Source: Bacteroidales bacterium 45-6
GTDB taxonomy: Bacteria; Bacteroidota; Bacteroidia; Bacteroidales; Dysgonomonadaceae
Assembly: GCA_001897035.1 (NCBI GenBank)
Contig: MKRS01000436.1
Coordinates: 1-8,238 of the forward strand
Length of the DNA: 8,238 nucleotides
Direction of reading: 5' to 3'
Both the position numbers and the translations under genes were made by a program. The notes beneath the pieces were generated by a model that saw nothing but the letters and a program-made list of their open reading frames with translations, had not been told where the DNA came from and ran no database searches. Below, piece by piece: positions 1 through 6,418 of this stretch; position 1 is the stretch's first letter, and every line of letters starts with the position of its first letter.

Positions 1-1
1 T

Positions 2-1123
2 ACTCAGGGGCAAAATTTAGTTCCAGCTGATACTTTGTTGGAGTTGCAAGAAGAACAAAAAGATTTTGAATTTCCTAATCTGGGTGAAAAGCCAGTCGTC
101 TCTCTGTTACGCGAGTTTTCAGCACCGATTAAACTGCAATTCCCGCAATCTTCTGATGATTTAATTTTTCTACTGAAGCATGAGCAGGATGGTTATGCTA
201 AGTGGGATGCAGCGCAACGTCTGGTGCTGAATACAGTGCATCAGTGGCTCCAAGAGCCAAAAGCTAATTGGATTTTACCGGAGACGTTAAAAGACGCATT
301 CGATTATGTGCTAAATGATAACCGTTTAGATATGGACTTACGGGCAGAGCTTTTGTGTCCTCCTGGCTTTGAAGAGATAAGTGCTCCGTTGCACGCCATC
401 GATGTTGCCGCTGTTGAAGAGGTGCGTACTCATTTCCGGACATTAATGGGACAAGAATTATATGAACATTTGCAGCGCATATATCAGCAACTGTGGGAAA
501 CTGAAGATCATTCAATGAACGGTTTTGCTTATGGACGCCGAAAGTTAAGAAATTTATGCCTTGGTTATATGATGAAAGCAAATGAGGCACAAGCTATAGA
601 TATGTGTCGACAACAGTTTGTCTCAGCGCGAACGATGACCGACCAGATTGCTAGTTTTTCCTGTTTGGTGAACAGCAAAGACATTCTGAGGCGTCGTACC
701 GCCATTGATGATTTTTATCAACAATGGGCACAAAATGATTTAGTGCTCGATAAATGGTTTGCTATTCAAGCCAGCAGTGACCGGCCCAATGTTCTGGAAG
801 AGGTGCATCTTCTCATGAAACATCCTGCCTTTAGTATTAAAAATCCCAATAAGGCGCGTTCGTTAATTGGTGCTTTTTGTATGGCCAATCCACGAAACTT
901 CCATGCGCTTGATGGCAGCGGTTATCGTTTCCTACGTGAACAATTACTGACTTTGGATAAAATTAATCCGCAAATTGCTGCACGAATGGCAAGCCCGTTT
1001 ACTCGCTGGCAACGTTATGATGTGCCAAGACAATCTTTGATGAAGCAGGAATTAAAATATCTTATGGAGCAGGATCTTTCGCGAGATTTACAGGAAGTTG
1101 TTAGTAAAAGCTATTCCGCTTAA
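2..1123 (+). CDS. pepN: Aminopeptidase N, C-terminal part (5'-truncated by the window edge)
   Basis: The frame is open from base 2 to a TAA at 1121-1123, giving 373 residues with no credible internal start, so it is the tail of a gene that begins outside the window. It resembles the C-terminal 40% or so of the E. coli-type M1 zinc aminopeptidase PepN (about 870 residues), which trims N-terminal residues from peptides in the cytoplasm. Landmarks I recognise are FSAPIKL (residue ~39), WDAAQ (~68), DKWFAIQA (~250), NPNKARSLIGAF (~281) and DGSGYRFL (~304), all in the alpha-helical C-terminal domain. The catalytic domain, with its GAMEN and HEXXH motifs, lies upstream of the window and cannot be checked. 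The reading frame is intact to a natural end. Codon use and composition look gammaproteobacterial, perhaps Legionella-like, unlike everything after 1830. It is convergent with the next gene, 53 bases away. Confidence 0.93.
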   Translation, partial: TQGQNLVPADTLLELQEEQKDFEFPNLGEKPVVSLLREFSAPIKLQFPQSSDDLIFLLKHEQDGYAKWDAAQRLVLNTVHQWLQEPKANWILPETLKDAFDYVLNDNRLDMDLRAELLCPPGFEEISAPLHAIDVAAVEEVRTHFRTLMGQELYEHLQRIYQQLWETEDHSMNGFAYGRRKLRNLCLGYMMKANEAQAIDMCRQQFVSARTMTDQIASFSCLVNSKDILRRRTAIDDFYQQWAQNDLVLDKWFAIQASSDRPNVLEEVHLLMKHPAFSIKNPNKARSLIGAFCMANPRNFHALDGSGYRFLREQLLTLDKINPQIAARMASPFTRWQRYDVPRQSLMKQELKYLMEQDLSRDLQEVVSKSYSA

Positions 1124-1176
1124 GTTGGGGGGCGTCTTTGCAATCATGTGATAGGCGCGCCTTTATTTGTTGTGCA

Positions 1177-1833
1177 CTATCCTCGTGCAGGCGAGTTTAG
1201 ATTGAAAGACCATAGTTCTTGCGTTATTTGTCCTGATTCATCAGCAAGACCGATACCAATGCTTGCGCCATATACGGCAACATCTATGTTATGGGTGCGG
1301 GTAAATTCCTTGAGTGCCTGTTGTAACTCGTTATAAAGTGTCATTTGTTGTTTAGGGTGCAAATGATCCGCGGAGAATATTGAAAGATGAGGGTCAAAAT
1401 AGCTAAAAACATTGGGGCTTCCATATTGGTTACATAAGGCGACACGCTTTGGGTCTGGTTTCGCCCAGGAAGGAATAGAAGGGTTTGGTGCCCGTAAGGG
1501 GGCCAGTGTTGTAACAAGATCATTAGCGAAACGTTCAATGGTGGGATTGCTTTTTAGACGGAGCATCACATAGCCTTTAGGGCTCACGACGAAGTCTTGC
1601 GCGGTTAATTTGATTGTTTGCCAAGGAGCGGTTAGTTTCTGAGTACGTTCTTTGATTAATTGGGAATTAGTCATGGGAAAGTCGGTCATGAATAATGTAA
1701 TGTGTAATGGAAAATGAGGATAATACGGTTTGATGCCGTAGTGGGAGAGTAGTTTTTTCTGTTCTAAAAAAGTATTAAACTCATTAATAAGACGTGTCAC
1801 CTCGTGATTCTTAGGACTTAATTGTAGATGCAC
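1177..1833 (-). CDS. 2H phosphoesterase / 2'-5' RNA ligase-like protein, N-terminus lost at a join
   Basis: About 218 residues, ending at the TAG whose complement is at 1177-1179. Two H-x-[ST] motifs typical of the 2H phosphoesterase superfamily are visible: PLHITLF (His codon 1702-1704) and PHLSIF (His codon 1387-1389), 105 residues apart. In that superfamily the two His-x-Thr/Ser pairs form the active site for cyclic-phosphate or 2'-5' phosphodiester chemistry on RNA or nucleotides. The substrate here is unknown. The frame continues without a stop upstream of 1833, but what it enters is flagellin sequence of quite different composition, so the true N-terminus is missing and no natural start can be chosen. 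A secretion signal, if the native protein has one, would be in the lost part. Composition matches the neighbouring pepN fragment, so both probably come from the same gammaproteobacterial genome. The family call is fairly firm; the exact role is not. Confidence 0.72.
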   Translation of the reverse strand: MHLQLSPKNHEVTRLINEFNTFLEQKKLLSHYGIKPYYPHFPLHITLFMTDFPMTNSQLIKERTQKLTAPWQTIKLTAQDFVVSPKGYVMLRLKSNPTIERFANDLVTTLAPLRAPNPSIPSWAKPDPKRVALCNQYGSPNVFSYFDPHLSIFSADHLHPKQQMTLYNELQQALKEFTRTHNIDVAVYGASIGIGLADESGQITQELWSFNLNSPARG

Positions 1834-1845
1834 GTTGATGAGCTG
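1825..1845. other. Join 1: gammaproteobacterial DNA meets flagellin DNA
   Basis: On the minus strand the flagellin reads down to Gln-Leu-Ile-Asn-Val (codon GTG at 1831-1833) and then changes to His-Leu-Gln-Leu-Ser of the 2H protein. Family flagellins, as I recall them, continue after INV with a Leu-Gln-Thr-Gly type sequence. The frame happens to be kept across the point. The Ile-Asn-Val codons could belong to either side, so a few bases of shared sequence may hide the exact position. Base composition changes sharply here from about 60% GC to a moderate value. Confidence 0.75.
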
Positions 1846-2247
1846 CTTGGAAAAGTCCTGGCGGATCTGCACGATCGACAAGTTGGAGCCGAGGGTCGAT
1901 GCCTGCGAACGCAGGAAGCTGCCCGCGAAATTCAGCGCGTCGAGCACCTTGTTGGTCGCGACGTTGTCGATGAAGTCGGTGCCCTGGGTCAACGTCCCCA
2001 GACCGAGGCCCGCCGGATCGAGATTGATGCCGGTGATGTTCAGCGTCGACTTGCCGGTCTCGTTGAACACCAGCTTGAGCTGGTCGCCGTTGAGCAGGTT
2101 GACGCCGTTGAAGGAAGCGTCCTGCGAGGTCGTTTTGATCTGCGCGATGACGTTGTTGTACTGGGCGACAAGGCCCGCGCGCGTCGACTGCGACGTCGAA
2201 TCCTCGGTCGGCGACTGAACCGTCGCATTCTTGAACATGCCGGTGGT
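1831..2247 (-). pseudogene. Internal fragment of an alphaproteobacterial flagellin, truncated at both ends
   Basis: About 139 residues on the minus strand, with no start or stop of its own, read like the middle and start of the C-terminal D1 region of flagellin, the filament subunit. Recognisable pieces are VAQYNNVIAQIKTTSQDASF, NGVNLLNGDQLKLVFNETGK, DFIDNVATNKVLDAL and LRSQASTLGSNLSIVQIRQD. The style (NGVNLLNGD, FNETGKS, SNLSIVQ) is that of Bradyrhizobium and its relatives, which I recall and have not searched. In the family the sequence continues past INV into the C-terminal helices; here it switches at once to 2H-protein sequence. GC is about 60-65% by direct count of two rows, against 25-33% in rows of the acyltransferase to the right. 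Both ends coincide with the composition changes. It has no partner flagellar genes here. It is best explained as a foreign scrap joined in, not as a resident gene. Confidence 0.82.
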
Positions 2248-2280
2248 CGAATGGTTCGAGCCGATTATGAATGCCTTGTT
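2235..2280. other. Join 2: flagellin DNA meets Bacteroidetes DNA
   Basis: To the left, the minus strand still reads flagellin (Thr-Thr-Gly-Met-Phe-Lys-Asn-Ala, nearest codons about 2230-2247). To the right, the plus strand reads an acyltransferase in an open frame that is already typical by MIHNIPIWFF (from 2297) and plausibly from about 2255. GC falls from about 60-65% to about 25% within roughly 100 bases. No inverted or direct repeat, tRNA, integrase or transposase accompanies the point. The exact base cannot be fixed by eye. Confidence 0.72.
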
Positions 2281-2971
2281 GGGATATCCAGTCAAAATGA
2301 TTCATAATATCCCGATCTGGTTTTTTATGTGCCTTTTTGTGGTGGAAATGTTTTTCTATATTCTTTTTAGGAGAAAAAATAGATTTGTATGGATGATAAT
2401 AGCTGGGATTCTTTTGCTGATATTTGTTGCATGGGCTAATTCTGCTTTGAATCCCTATGTTCTGCCTTTTACTATTCCTACAGCCTTGTATGCTGTTGTT
2501 TTTTATGCATTTGGATATTTGTTGAAACAATCTAAGGCGCTTGCTGTCAATAATATAATAATTGTAATAGTTGAGGCTCTGATCGTGTTGCTTGTCGCTT
2601 ATTTCAACGGAAAAGTAGCAATGCATAGAAACATATACGGCAACCCTTTGCTCTTCTTCGCTGGGGGCATTGCCGGCGCATTCTTCATCATTCATTTGAG
2701 CAGATATCTGTCCAATCTATTTAAATCGAATAAGCTCGTCTGCTATTTGGGTGCAAATACCTTAGTAATATGCGGGTTTCACCTTCAAACGTTTTCTGTG
2801 ATTAAAGCTATTGTTATCTATGTCTTGGGATTATCTCTTTCTGTTTTTTCTCAGAAAATAGGGTTGAATATGCTGTTCAGTGCTGTAAGCATACTGCTTT
2901 GCATCCCGGTGATTTGGTTTATAAACAGATATTTGCCTTTTATCGCAGGTAAGTCAAACTTGAAGAAGTAG
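2249..2971 (+). CDS. Membrane acyltransferase (family 3 type), C-terminal part, 5' end lost at a join
   Basis: About 240 residues, ending at the TAG at 2969-2971. The protein is very hydrophobic, with about seven membrane-spanning segments: IPIWFFMCLFVVEMFFYIL, FVWMIIAGILLLIFVAW, a segment around TALYAVVFYAFGYLL, NIIIVIVEALIVLLVAYF, LLFFAGGIAGAFFIIHL, a segment around LGANTLVICGFHLQTFSVIK, and MLFSAVSILLCIPVIWF. The order PxWF near the start, then LGxNTLxIxxFH late, is typical of acyltransferase-3 (OafA/WecH-like) proteins that O-acylate surface sugars. The acceptor is unknown. Family members have about ten spans and about 330-350 residues, so the first spans and the usual N-terminal His region are missing. 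The frame can be traced back to 2231, but those first codons are antisense of flagellin. The GC is low (25% and 33% in rows 2341-2400 and 2461-2520), lower than the operon that follows, as is common for polysaccharide-locus genes. Confidence 0.75.
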   Translation, partial: EWFEPIMNALLGYPVKMIHNIPIWFFMCLFVVEMFFYILFRRKNRFVWMIIAGILLLIFVAWANSALNPYVLPFTIPTALYAVVFYAFGYLLKQSKALAVNNIIIVIVEALIVLLVAYFNGKVAMHRNIYGNPLLFFAGGIAGAFFIIHLSRYLSNLFKSNKLVCYLGANTLVICGFHLQTFSVIKAIVIYVLGLSLSVFSQKIGLNMLFSAVSILLCIPVIWFINRYLPFIAGKSNLKK

Positions 2972-3153
2972 AATTGTCCAGTGTCGGTACCCGTCAGCTT
3001 TTCATTCATTCCTGTAATGATCTGTGCTTGCCCTCTTTTTGGAAGTAGCAGGTGTTACAGCTTATCAAAAGCGGAGCATATTGTTTGGTGGGTCTTAATT
3101 GTGATGTCCGGCCAATCTTGAGAATGTTTCTAATGAGAAGTGGCTTTTTGCGA
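2972..3153. other. Gap after the acyltransferase, nothing recognised
   Basis: There is no reading frame with coding character, no clear terminator hairpin with a T-run, and no tRNA-like fold in this stretch. It is the first half of a 355-base gene-free interval. The second half is listed separately. Confidence 0.5.
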
Positions 3154-3184
3154 ACATATATCTTTTTCACAAAAAAATATATGT
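3154..3184. repeat. AT-rich hairpin with 13 paired positions
   Basis: ACATATAT at 3154-3161 is the exact reverse complement of ATATATGT at 3177-3184. Inside these arms TTTTT (3163-3167) pairs with AAAAA (3171-3175), with one C/A mismatch (3162/3176) and a CAC loop. No T-run follows on the plus strand, so it is not a standard intrinsic terminator for the acyltransferase. It could be a protein-binding dyad or a structured transcript end. The pairing is seen; the role is not known. Confidence 0.6.
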
Positions 3185-3200
3185 GTTGATGAGTTGATTA

Positions 3201-3279
3201 TTTGTCGAAACAGGGTCAAATTTGCGAAGATTTGTATAATTTCGCAGCTTGGACTTGATTTCAAATCAAGTTCGACAAA
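3201..3279. repeat. Nested inverted repeats able to form a three-way junction, upstream of dut
   Basis: The outer arms TTTGTCGAA (3201-3209) and TTCGACAAA (3271-3279) are exact reverse complements. Between them lie two further inverted repeats: TGCGAA (3223-3228) with TTCGCA (3241-3246), and the 19-base perfect dyad ACTTGATTTCAAATCAAGT (3253-3271). Together they could fold as one closing stem with two side hairpins, or serve as operator-like dyads in double-stranded DNA. TTTGCGAA also occurs as a direct repeat at 3147-3154 and 3221-3228. I do not recognise the element. It lies between the acyltransferase and dut and ends three bases before the candidate -7 box. Confidence 0.55.
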
Positions 3280-3289
3280 AATATTTTTG
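3259..3289 (+). promoter_or_regulatory. Candidate Bacteroidetes promoter for the dut operon
   Basis: TATTTTTG at 3282-3289 matches all fixed positions of the Bacteroidetes -7 consensus TAnnTTTG. The -33 element is weak: TTTC at 3259-3262 is one mismatch from TTTG at a 19-base spacing, while an exact TTG at 3255-3257 is 24 bases away. Transcription from here would start near 3296 and give a leader of about 30 bases before the dut ATG at 3327. The possible -33 region lies inside the 19-base dyad at 3253-3271, so a protein bound there could control the promoter. AT-rich DNA gives chance matches, hence the moderate confidence. Confidence 0.4.
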
Positions 3290-3326
3290 CTCACTGTAAT
3301 TTCTCAAAAATCAAGCAAGTCATTCT

Positions 3327-3761
3327 ATGGCATTCGAAATAATCAACACCTCGCGCCACCCGCTTCCCGAATATGCAACGCCCCTTTCCGCAGGCATGGA
3401 TCTCCGGGCGAATATCGATCAGCCCATCGTGATGAAGCCGCTTGAGCGGACTTTGGTCCCCACCGGCATTTTTATCGCTTTGCCCGAAGGGTATGAGGCC
3501 CAGATCAGGCCTCGCAGCGGATTGGCGTTCAAGCACGGCATCACTGTGTTGAACACGCCAGGAACTATCGACGCCGATTATCGTGGTGAAATACGGGTCA
3601 TTTTGGTCAATCTTTCCGCCGAGGACTTCACCATCAATGACGGGGAGCGCATTTGCCAAATGGTTATCGCCAAGCACGAAACTGTGGAATGGACTCCGGT
3701 GGAAAAACTGGGTGATACCGTTCGGGGCGAAGGTGGATTTGGACATACGGGAAAGGAATGA
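3327..3761 (+). CDS. dut: dUTP diphosphatase (dUTPase)
   Basis: This 144-residue cytoplasmic enzyme hydrolyses dUTP to dUMP and pyrophosphate, keeping uracil out of DNA and feeding dTMP synthesis. All five motifs of the homotrimeric dUTPase family are present in order: AGMDLRA (22-28), RPRSGLA (61-67), [11 protein letters not shown] (79-89, with the catalytic Asp82 and the uracil-stacking Tyr85), GERICQMVI (106-114) and the C-terminal arm [10 protein letters not shown] (133-142). The length is the normal 144-150. The ATG at 3327 is chosen because the protein starts at the expected distance before motif 1; no Shine-Dalgarno sequence precedes it. It is the first gene of the likely operon, and the next gene starts 35 bases after its TGA. 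GC jumps here relative to the acyltransferase (63% in row 3481-3540). The gene appears complete and functional. Confidence 0.97.
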   Translation: MAFEIINTSRHPLPEYATPLSAGMDLRANIDQPIVMKPLERTLVPTGIFIALPEGYEAQIRPRSGLAFKHGITVLNTPGTIDADYRGEIRVILVNLSAEDFTINDGERICQMVIAKHETVEWTPVEKLGDTVRGEGGFGHTGKE

Positions 3762-3796
3762 GTGCTCATTTTCAAAACAACTAAACAAAAGCCAAT

Positions 3797-5566
3797 ATGG
3801 GGAAATGTTCTCGGTCAAATCATAGGTATCTTTTTGGAATGTTATTCTTGGTGATGTTGTCCCAGAATATTTTTGCGGCGAAAAAGCCCAAGCCAACCAT
3901 CCTGCTTCCGCAAATAGTGAAGGCAGACCCTCTTTCTTCCGAAGAACGCCGCTTGTTCACCTATTATTTTTATGAAGCGGCCAGTGCTAAATCTACCCAG
4001 CAATACGATGCGGCTTTCGACTACTTGAAGTATTGCAACCAGCTCGACTCAACCAACGCAAGCGTCCTCTACGAACTCGGGAATTATTACAACCTGCTGC
4101 AAAAGAAGGATCTTGCTTACCGGTATTTTAAATCGGCTGTCGCCAACGACAGCCTGAACTATTACTACAACTTGGCTCTTGCCAATTTTTGCTTCGAGGC
4201 TAAAGATTACAAGCAGGCTATCCCCGCATTTGACAAGCTGGTGAAACTGGATCCTTCCAAGGTGGAGGTTTATCCTTATCTGGCCGAGTCCTATTCCCAG
4301 GATGGGGCGCCGCGCAAGGCCATCGAAACCTTGAACAAACTCGAAAATATTGTTGGCCTCAACGAGAAAATCAGTTTGCAGAAATTTCAGCTCTATTCTC
4401 AAATCAACGAAAAGACGAAAGCCTACGAGGAGATCAACAAATACATCGAAAAATACCCTACCGAACCGAAGTATCTGATTCTTCTGGGGGATTTGTATAT
4501 GCGAGACAATCTGCAGAAGGATGCGTGGACTGCTTATTCCAAGGCAGCCTTGATTGATCCCGACAATCCGTACCTGATTAATTCGCTGTCCAATTATTAC
4601 GAGGCCACAGGCCAGCGCGAGAAATCCGAGAAAATATTGTCGGACGCAATCCTGAATAAGAAAATTGATGTTGATGCCAAATTGGGGATCATGGCGCAAT
4701 ATGTGAATATGCTCCAGCAAAGCAAAAAGGATCTTGTACCGGTGAATGCGTACTTCGATTCCCTGATGACGCAATATCCGCAGGAACCCAAACTGAACTT
4801 GATGTATGGCAACTTGTTGATGCTCCAAGGCAAGAAACAGAGCGCCCACTTCCAATACCAAGTGTTTGCGGAGTCGAACCCCACGAATCCCACGGGCTGG
4901 GAGCAGTTGCTCCGGACGACTTTTCCCGACAGCCTTGATGCTTCTATCAAAATTTGCCAGACAGCTATCAGCTATGTGCCGCAACAGCCACAGTTTTATT
5001 TCTACTTAGGGATATGCCAGTACCAGAAGGCGGATTACAAGAATGCGCTCAAAACATACCAGACCGGATTGAAGTACGTTGACCCCGAAAACGGGCAAAT
5101 GCTTTCCGATTTTTATGGGCAAATTGGAGATCTTTTCAACCGTATAGGTCAGAAGGACAGTTCCTTTGCCTCTTATGAAAAGTCGCTCATGTTCAATCCT
5201 CAAAATTTGGGCGTGCTCAACAATTACAGTTACTTTCTCTCGTTAGATAAAAAGGACTTGGACAAAGCAGAGAAAATGAGTAGCTCCACCGTCAAAGCCG
5301 AACCCACGAATCCCACCTATCTCGACACGTATGGATGGGTGCTTTACGTCCAGGAAGCTTTCACGATGGCCAAGATATACCTTGAAAAAGCGGTGAATTA
5401 CAGCGGAGACAAACCAAGTGCTGAGGTTTTGGAACATTACGGGGACGTTTTGTACAAGATTGATGAGAAGGAGAAAGCTCTTGAATATTGGAAACGGGCA
5501 CTGGAGCAAACTACCGAGAAAAATCCCGCATTGGAACAGAAAGTGAAAACCGGAAAATTAAACTAA
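3797..5566 (+). CDS. Exported TPR-repeat protein
   Basis: This 589-residue protein begins with a basic stretch (KCSRSNHR) and a hydrophobic core (FGMLFLVML), with likely signal-peptidase cleavage after IFA (about residue 27). It should therefore act in the periplasm or at the inner face of the outer membrane. No lipobox is seen. Most of the mature protein is tetratricopeptide repeats, roughly at 56-85, 88-119, 123-153, 157-185, 224-254, 258-288, 332-362, 399-427, 438-468, 472-503, 507-535 and 543-571. The signature pattern is clearest in LYELGNYYNLLQKKDLAYRY and YGDVLYKIDEKEKALEYW. TPR arrays bind other proteins, and no catalytic domain is visible. It lies 35 bases after dut and 6 bases before the DUF4292 lipoprotein gene, so a partner in the envelope group is likely, but which one cannot be told. 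There is no Shine-Dalgarno sequence; the A-rich leader is usual in Bacteroidetes. The first ATG is preferred because it supplies the basic N-region of the signal peptide. Confidence 0.9.
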   Translation: MGKCSRSNHRYLFGMLFLVMLSQNIFAAKKPKPTILLPQIVKADPLSSEERRLFTYYFYEAASAKSTQQYDAAFDYLKYCNQLDSTNASVLYELGNYYNLLQKKDLAYRYFKSAVANDSLNYYYNLALANFCFEAKDYKQAIPAFDKLVKLDPSKVEVYPYLAESYSQDGAPRKAIETLNKLENIVGLNEKISLQKFQLYSQINEKTKAYEEINKYIEKYPTEPKYLILLGDLYMRDNLQKDAWTAYSKAALIDPDNPYLINSLSNYYEATGQREKSEKILSDAILNKKIDVDAKLGIMAQYVNMLQQSKKDLVPVNAYFDSLMTQYPQEPKLNLMYGNLLMLQGKKQSAHFQYQVFAESNPTNPTGWEQLLRTTFPDSLDASIKICQTAISYVPQQPQFYFYLGICQYQKADYKNALKTYQTGLKYVDPENGQMLSDFYGQIGDLFNRIGQKDSSFASYEKSLMFNPQNLGVLNNYSYFLSLDKKDLDKAEKMSSSTVKAEPTNPTYLDTYGWVLYVQEAFTMAKIYLEKAVNYSGDKPSAEVLEHYGDVLYKIDEKEKALEYWKRALEQTTEKNPALEQKVKTGKLN

Positions 5567-5572
5567 ATCAAG

Positions 5573-6418
5573 ATGAGAACAAAAACTCAGCCTATTCTAA
5601 CGATATTGACAGTTTGCCTTGTCTTTGGCATGACCGCCTGTAAGTCTAAAAAAGCGCTGCAATCCACAGACGTGAAAACGAGCAAGGCGCACTCGGAAGT
5701 GCTTCGGGATGTGCAGAAAACGCAGCTGTCTTTCACGACTTTGTCGGCTAAAACCACGCTTGAGATTCTGCGTCCCAACTCCAAGTCGAGCCTCTCTTCG
5801 GGTGCCGCACTGCGAATTGTCAAGGGCAAGGGAATATTGATTTCTATCCGCCCTTTCATGGGGATAGAGGTCGCCAAATTGGTGGTGTCCAGAGACTCCG
5901 TGCTGATTGTTGACCGGATGAACAAACAGTATCTGCACGAAAGCATCGAAGACCTGAAAAGTTCCAAGCAGATTGATTTCAACTACTACAACCTGGAGTC
6001 CTTGCTTTCCAACCGGTTGTTCTATCCTGGCAAGCAGGAGGTTGCACCGGCTGATTACTCCAAATTCATGATTACTCAATCCGATGGAAGCTATCTGGCT
6101 GTCACCAAGGATGCTACGGATATTCTCTACAATTTTGCGGTTGATGGTAACAATCACATCATCTCCACGCTCATTTACGGAGAAAAGAAAAACTACACGC
6201 TTCAATGCTCTTACGACAAATTTATTGTGGATCGCCAACAGAGCTATCCTACCGAACTTGCCTTCAAAATCGGGATCAAGGACAAACGGATGGACGTGAA
6301 GCTCTCGTATTCAAAATTGGACATCGACAAAGACGTGGAGATTGATTATTCCGTACCCAACAAATACAAAAAAGTTAGTTTGGACGAAGTATTTTCCTTG
6401 CTCTCAAAAAAACTATGA
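5573..6418 (+). CDS. DUF4292 family lipoprotein (possible LolA/LolB-like fold)
   Basis: This 281-residue protein has a lipoprotein signal: basic start MRTKTQ, hydrophobic stretch, then lipobox MTAC with the acylated Cys at residue 23. The following KSKK is polar and charged, as expected. The mature part has alternating beta-rich segments (AALRIVKGKGILISIRPFMG, VSRDSVLIVDRMNKQYL, ending in DIDKDVEIDYSVPNKYKKV). This pattern and the gene order match what I know as DUF4292, a Bacteroidetes family whose beta-sheet fold resembles the lipoprotein carriers and receptors LolA/LolB. A role in handling lipoproteins or other lipids at the outer membrane is an inference. It starts 6 bases after the TPR gene, and its TGA overlaps the start of the next gene (ATGA, 6415-6418), so translational coupling is likely. 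It appears complete. Confidence 0.82.
   Translation: MRTKTQPILTILTVCLVFGMTACKSKKALQSTDVKTSKAHSEVLRDVQKTQLSFTTLSAKTTLEILRPNSKSSLSSGAALRIVKGKGILISIRPFMGIEVAKLVVSRDSVLIVDRMNKQYLHESIEDLKSSKQIDFNYYNLESLLSNRLFYPGKQEVAPADYSKFMITQSDGSYLAVTKDATDILYNFAVDGNNHIISTLIYGEKKNYTLQCSYDKFIVDRQQSYPTELAFKIGIKDKRMDVKLSYSKLDIDKDVEIDYSVPNKYKKVSLDEVFSLLSKKL

Noticed and set aside
1153..1162. AGGCGCGCCT palindrome between pepN and the 2H gene, followed by TTTATTT
   Set aside because: It has no loop, so it cannot form a stable hairpin, and a longer pairing with the upstream GGGGGGCGTC is weak. I would not call it a terminator.
1148..1336. Plus-strand open frame of 62 residues after pepN
   Set aside because: It overlaps the C-terminal coding region of the 2H protein on the other strand and has no recognisable features.
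1831..2260. Flagellin scrap as a transferred gene cassette or a phase-variation element
   Set aside because: It has neither end of the gene, no flanking repeats, and no recombinase or other flagellar genes nearby; an artefactual join explains it better.
1828..2307. Plus-strand open frames of 159 and 127 residues opposite the flagellin fragment
   Set aside because: They are antisense of the clear flagellin frame; GC-rich DNA has few stops, and the Arg/Val/Glu-rich products resemble no family.
1811..2695. Minus-strand open frame of 294 residues
   Set aside because: It runs antisense to the acyltransferase and then out of frame through the flagellin, with no domain and a composition that changes at the join.
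3140..3445. Plus-strand open frame of 101 residues overlapping the start of dut
   Set aside because: It covers the inverted repeats and then runs in another frame through dut; no coding character and no family resemblance.
3291..3896. Minus-strand open frame of 201 residues opposite dut
   Set aside because: It is antisense to the five conserved dUTPase motifs and crosses the promoter gap; a shadow frame.
4049..4984. Minus-strand open frame of 311 residues inside the TPR gene
   Set aside because: The opposite strand has clear TPR repeats and a signal peptide; the antisense product is a Val/Ile/Leu-rich shadow with no recognised domain.
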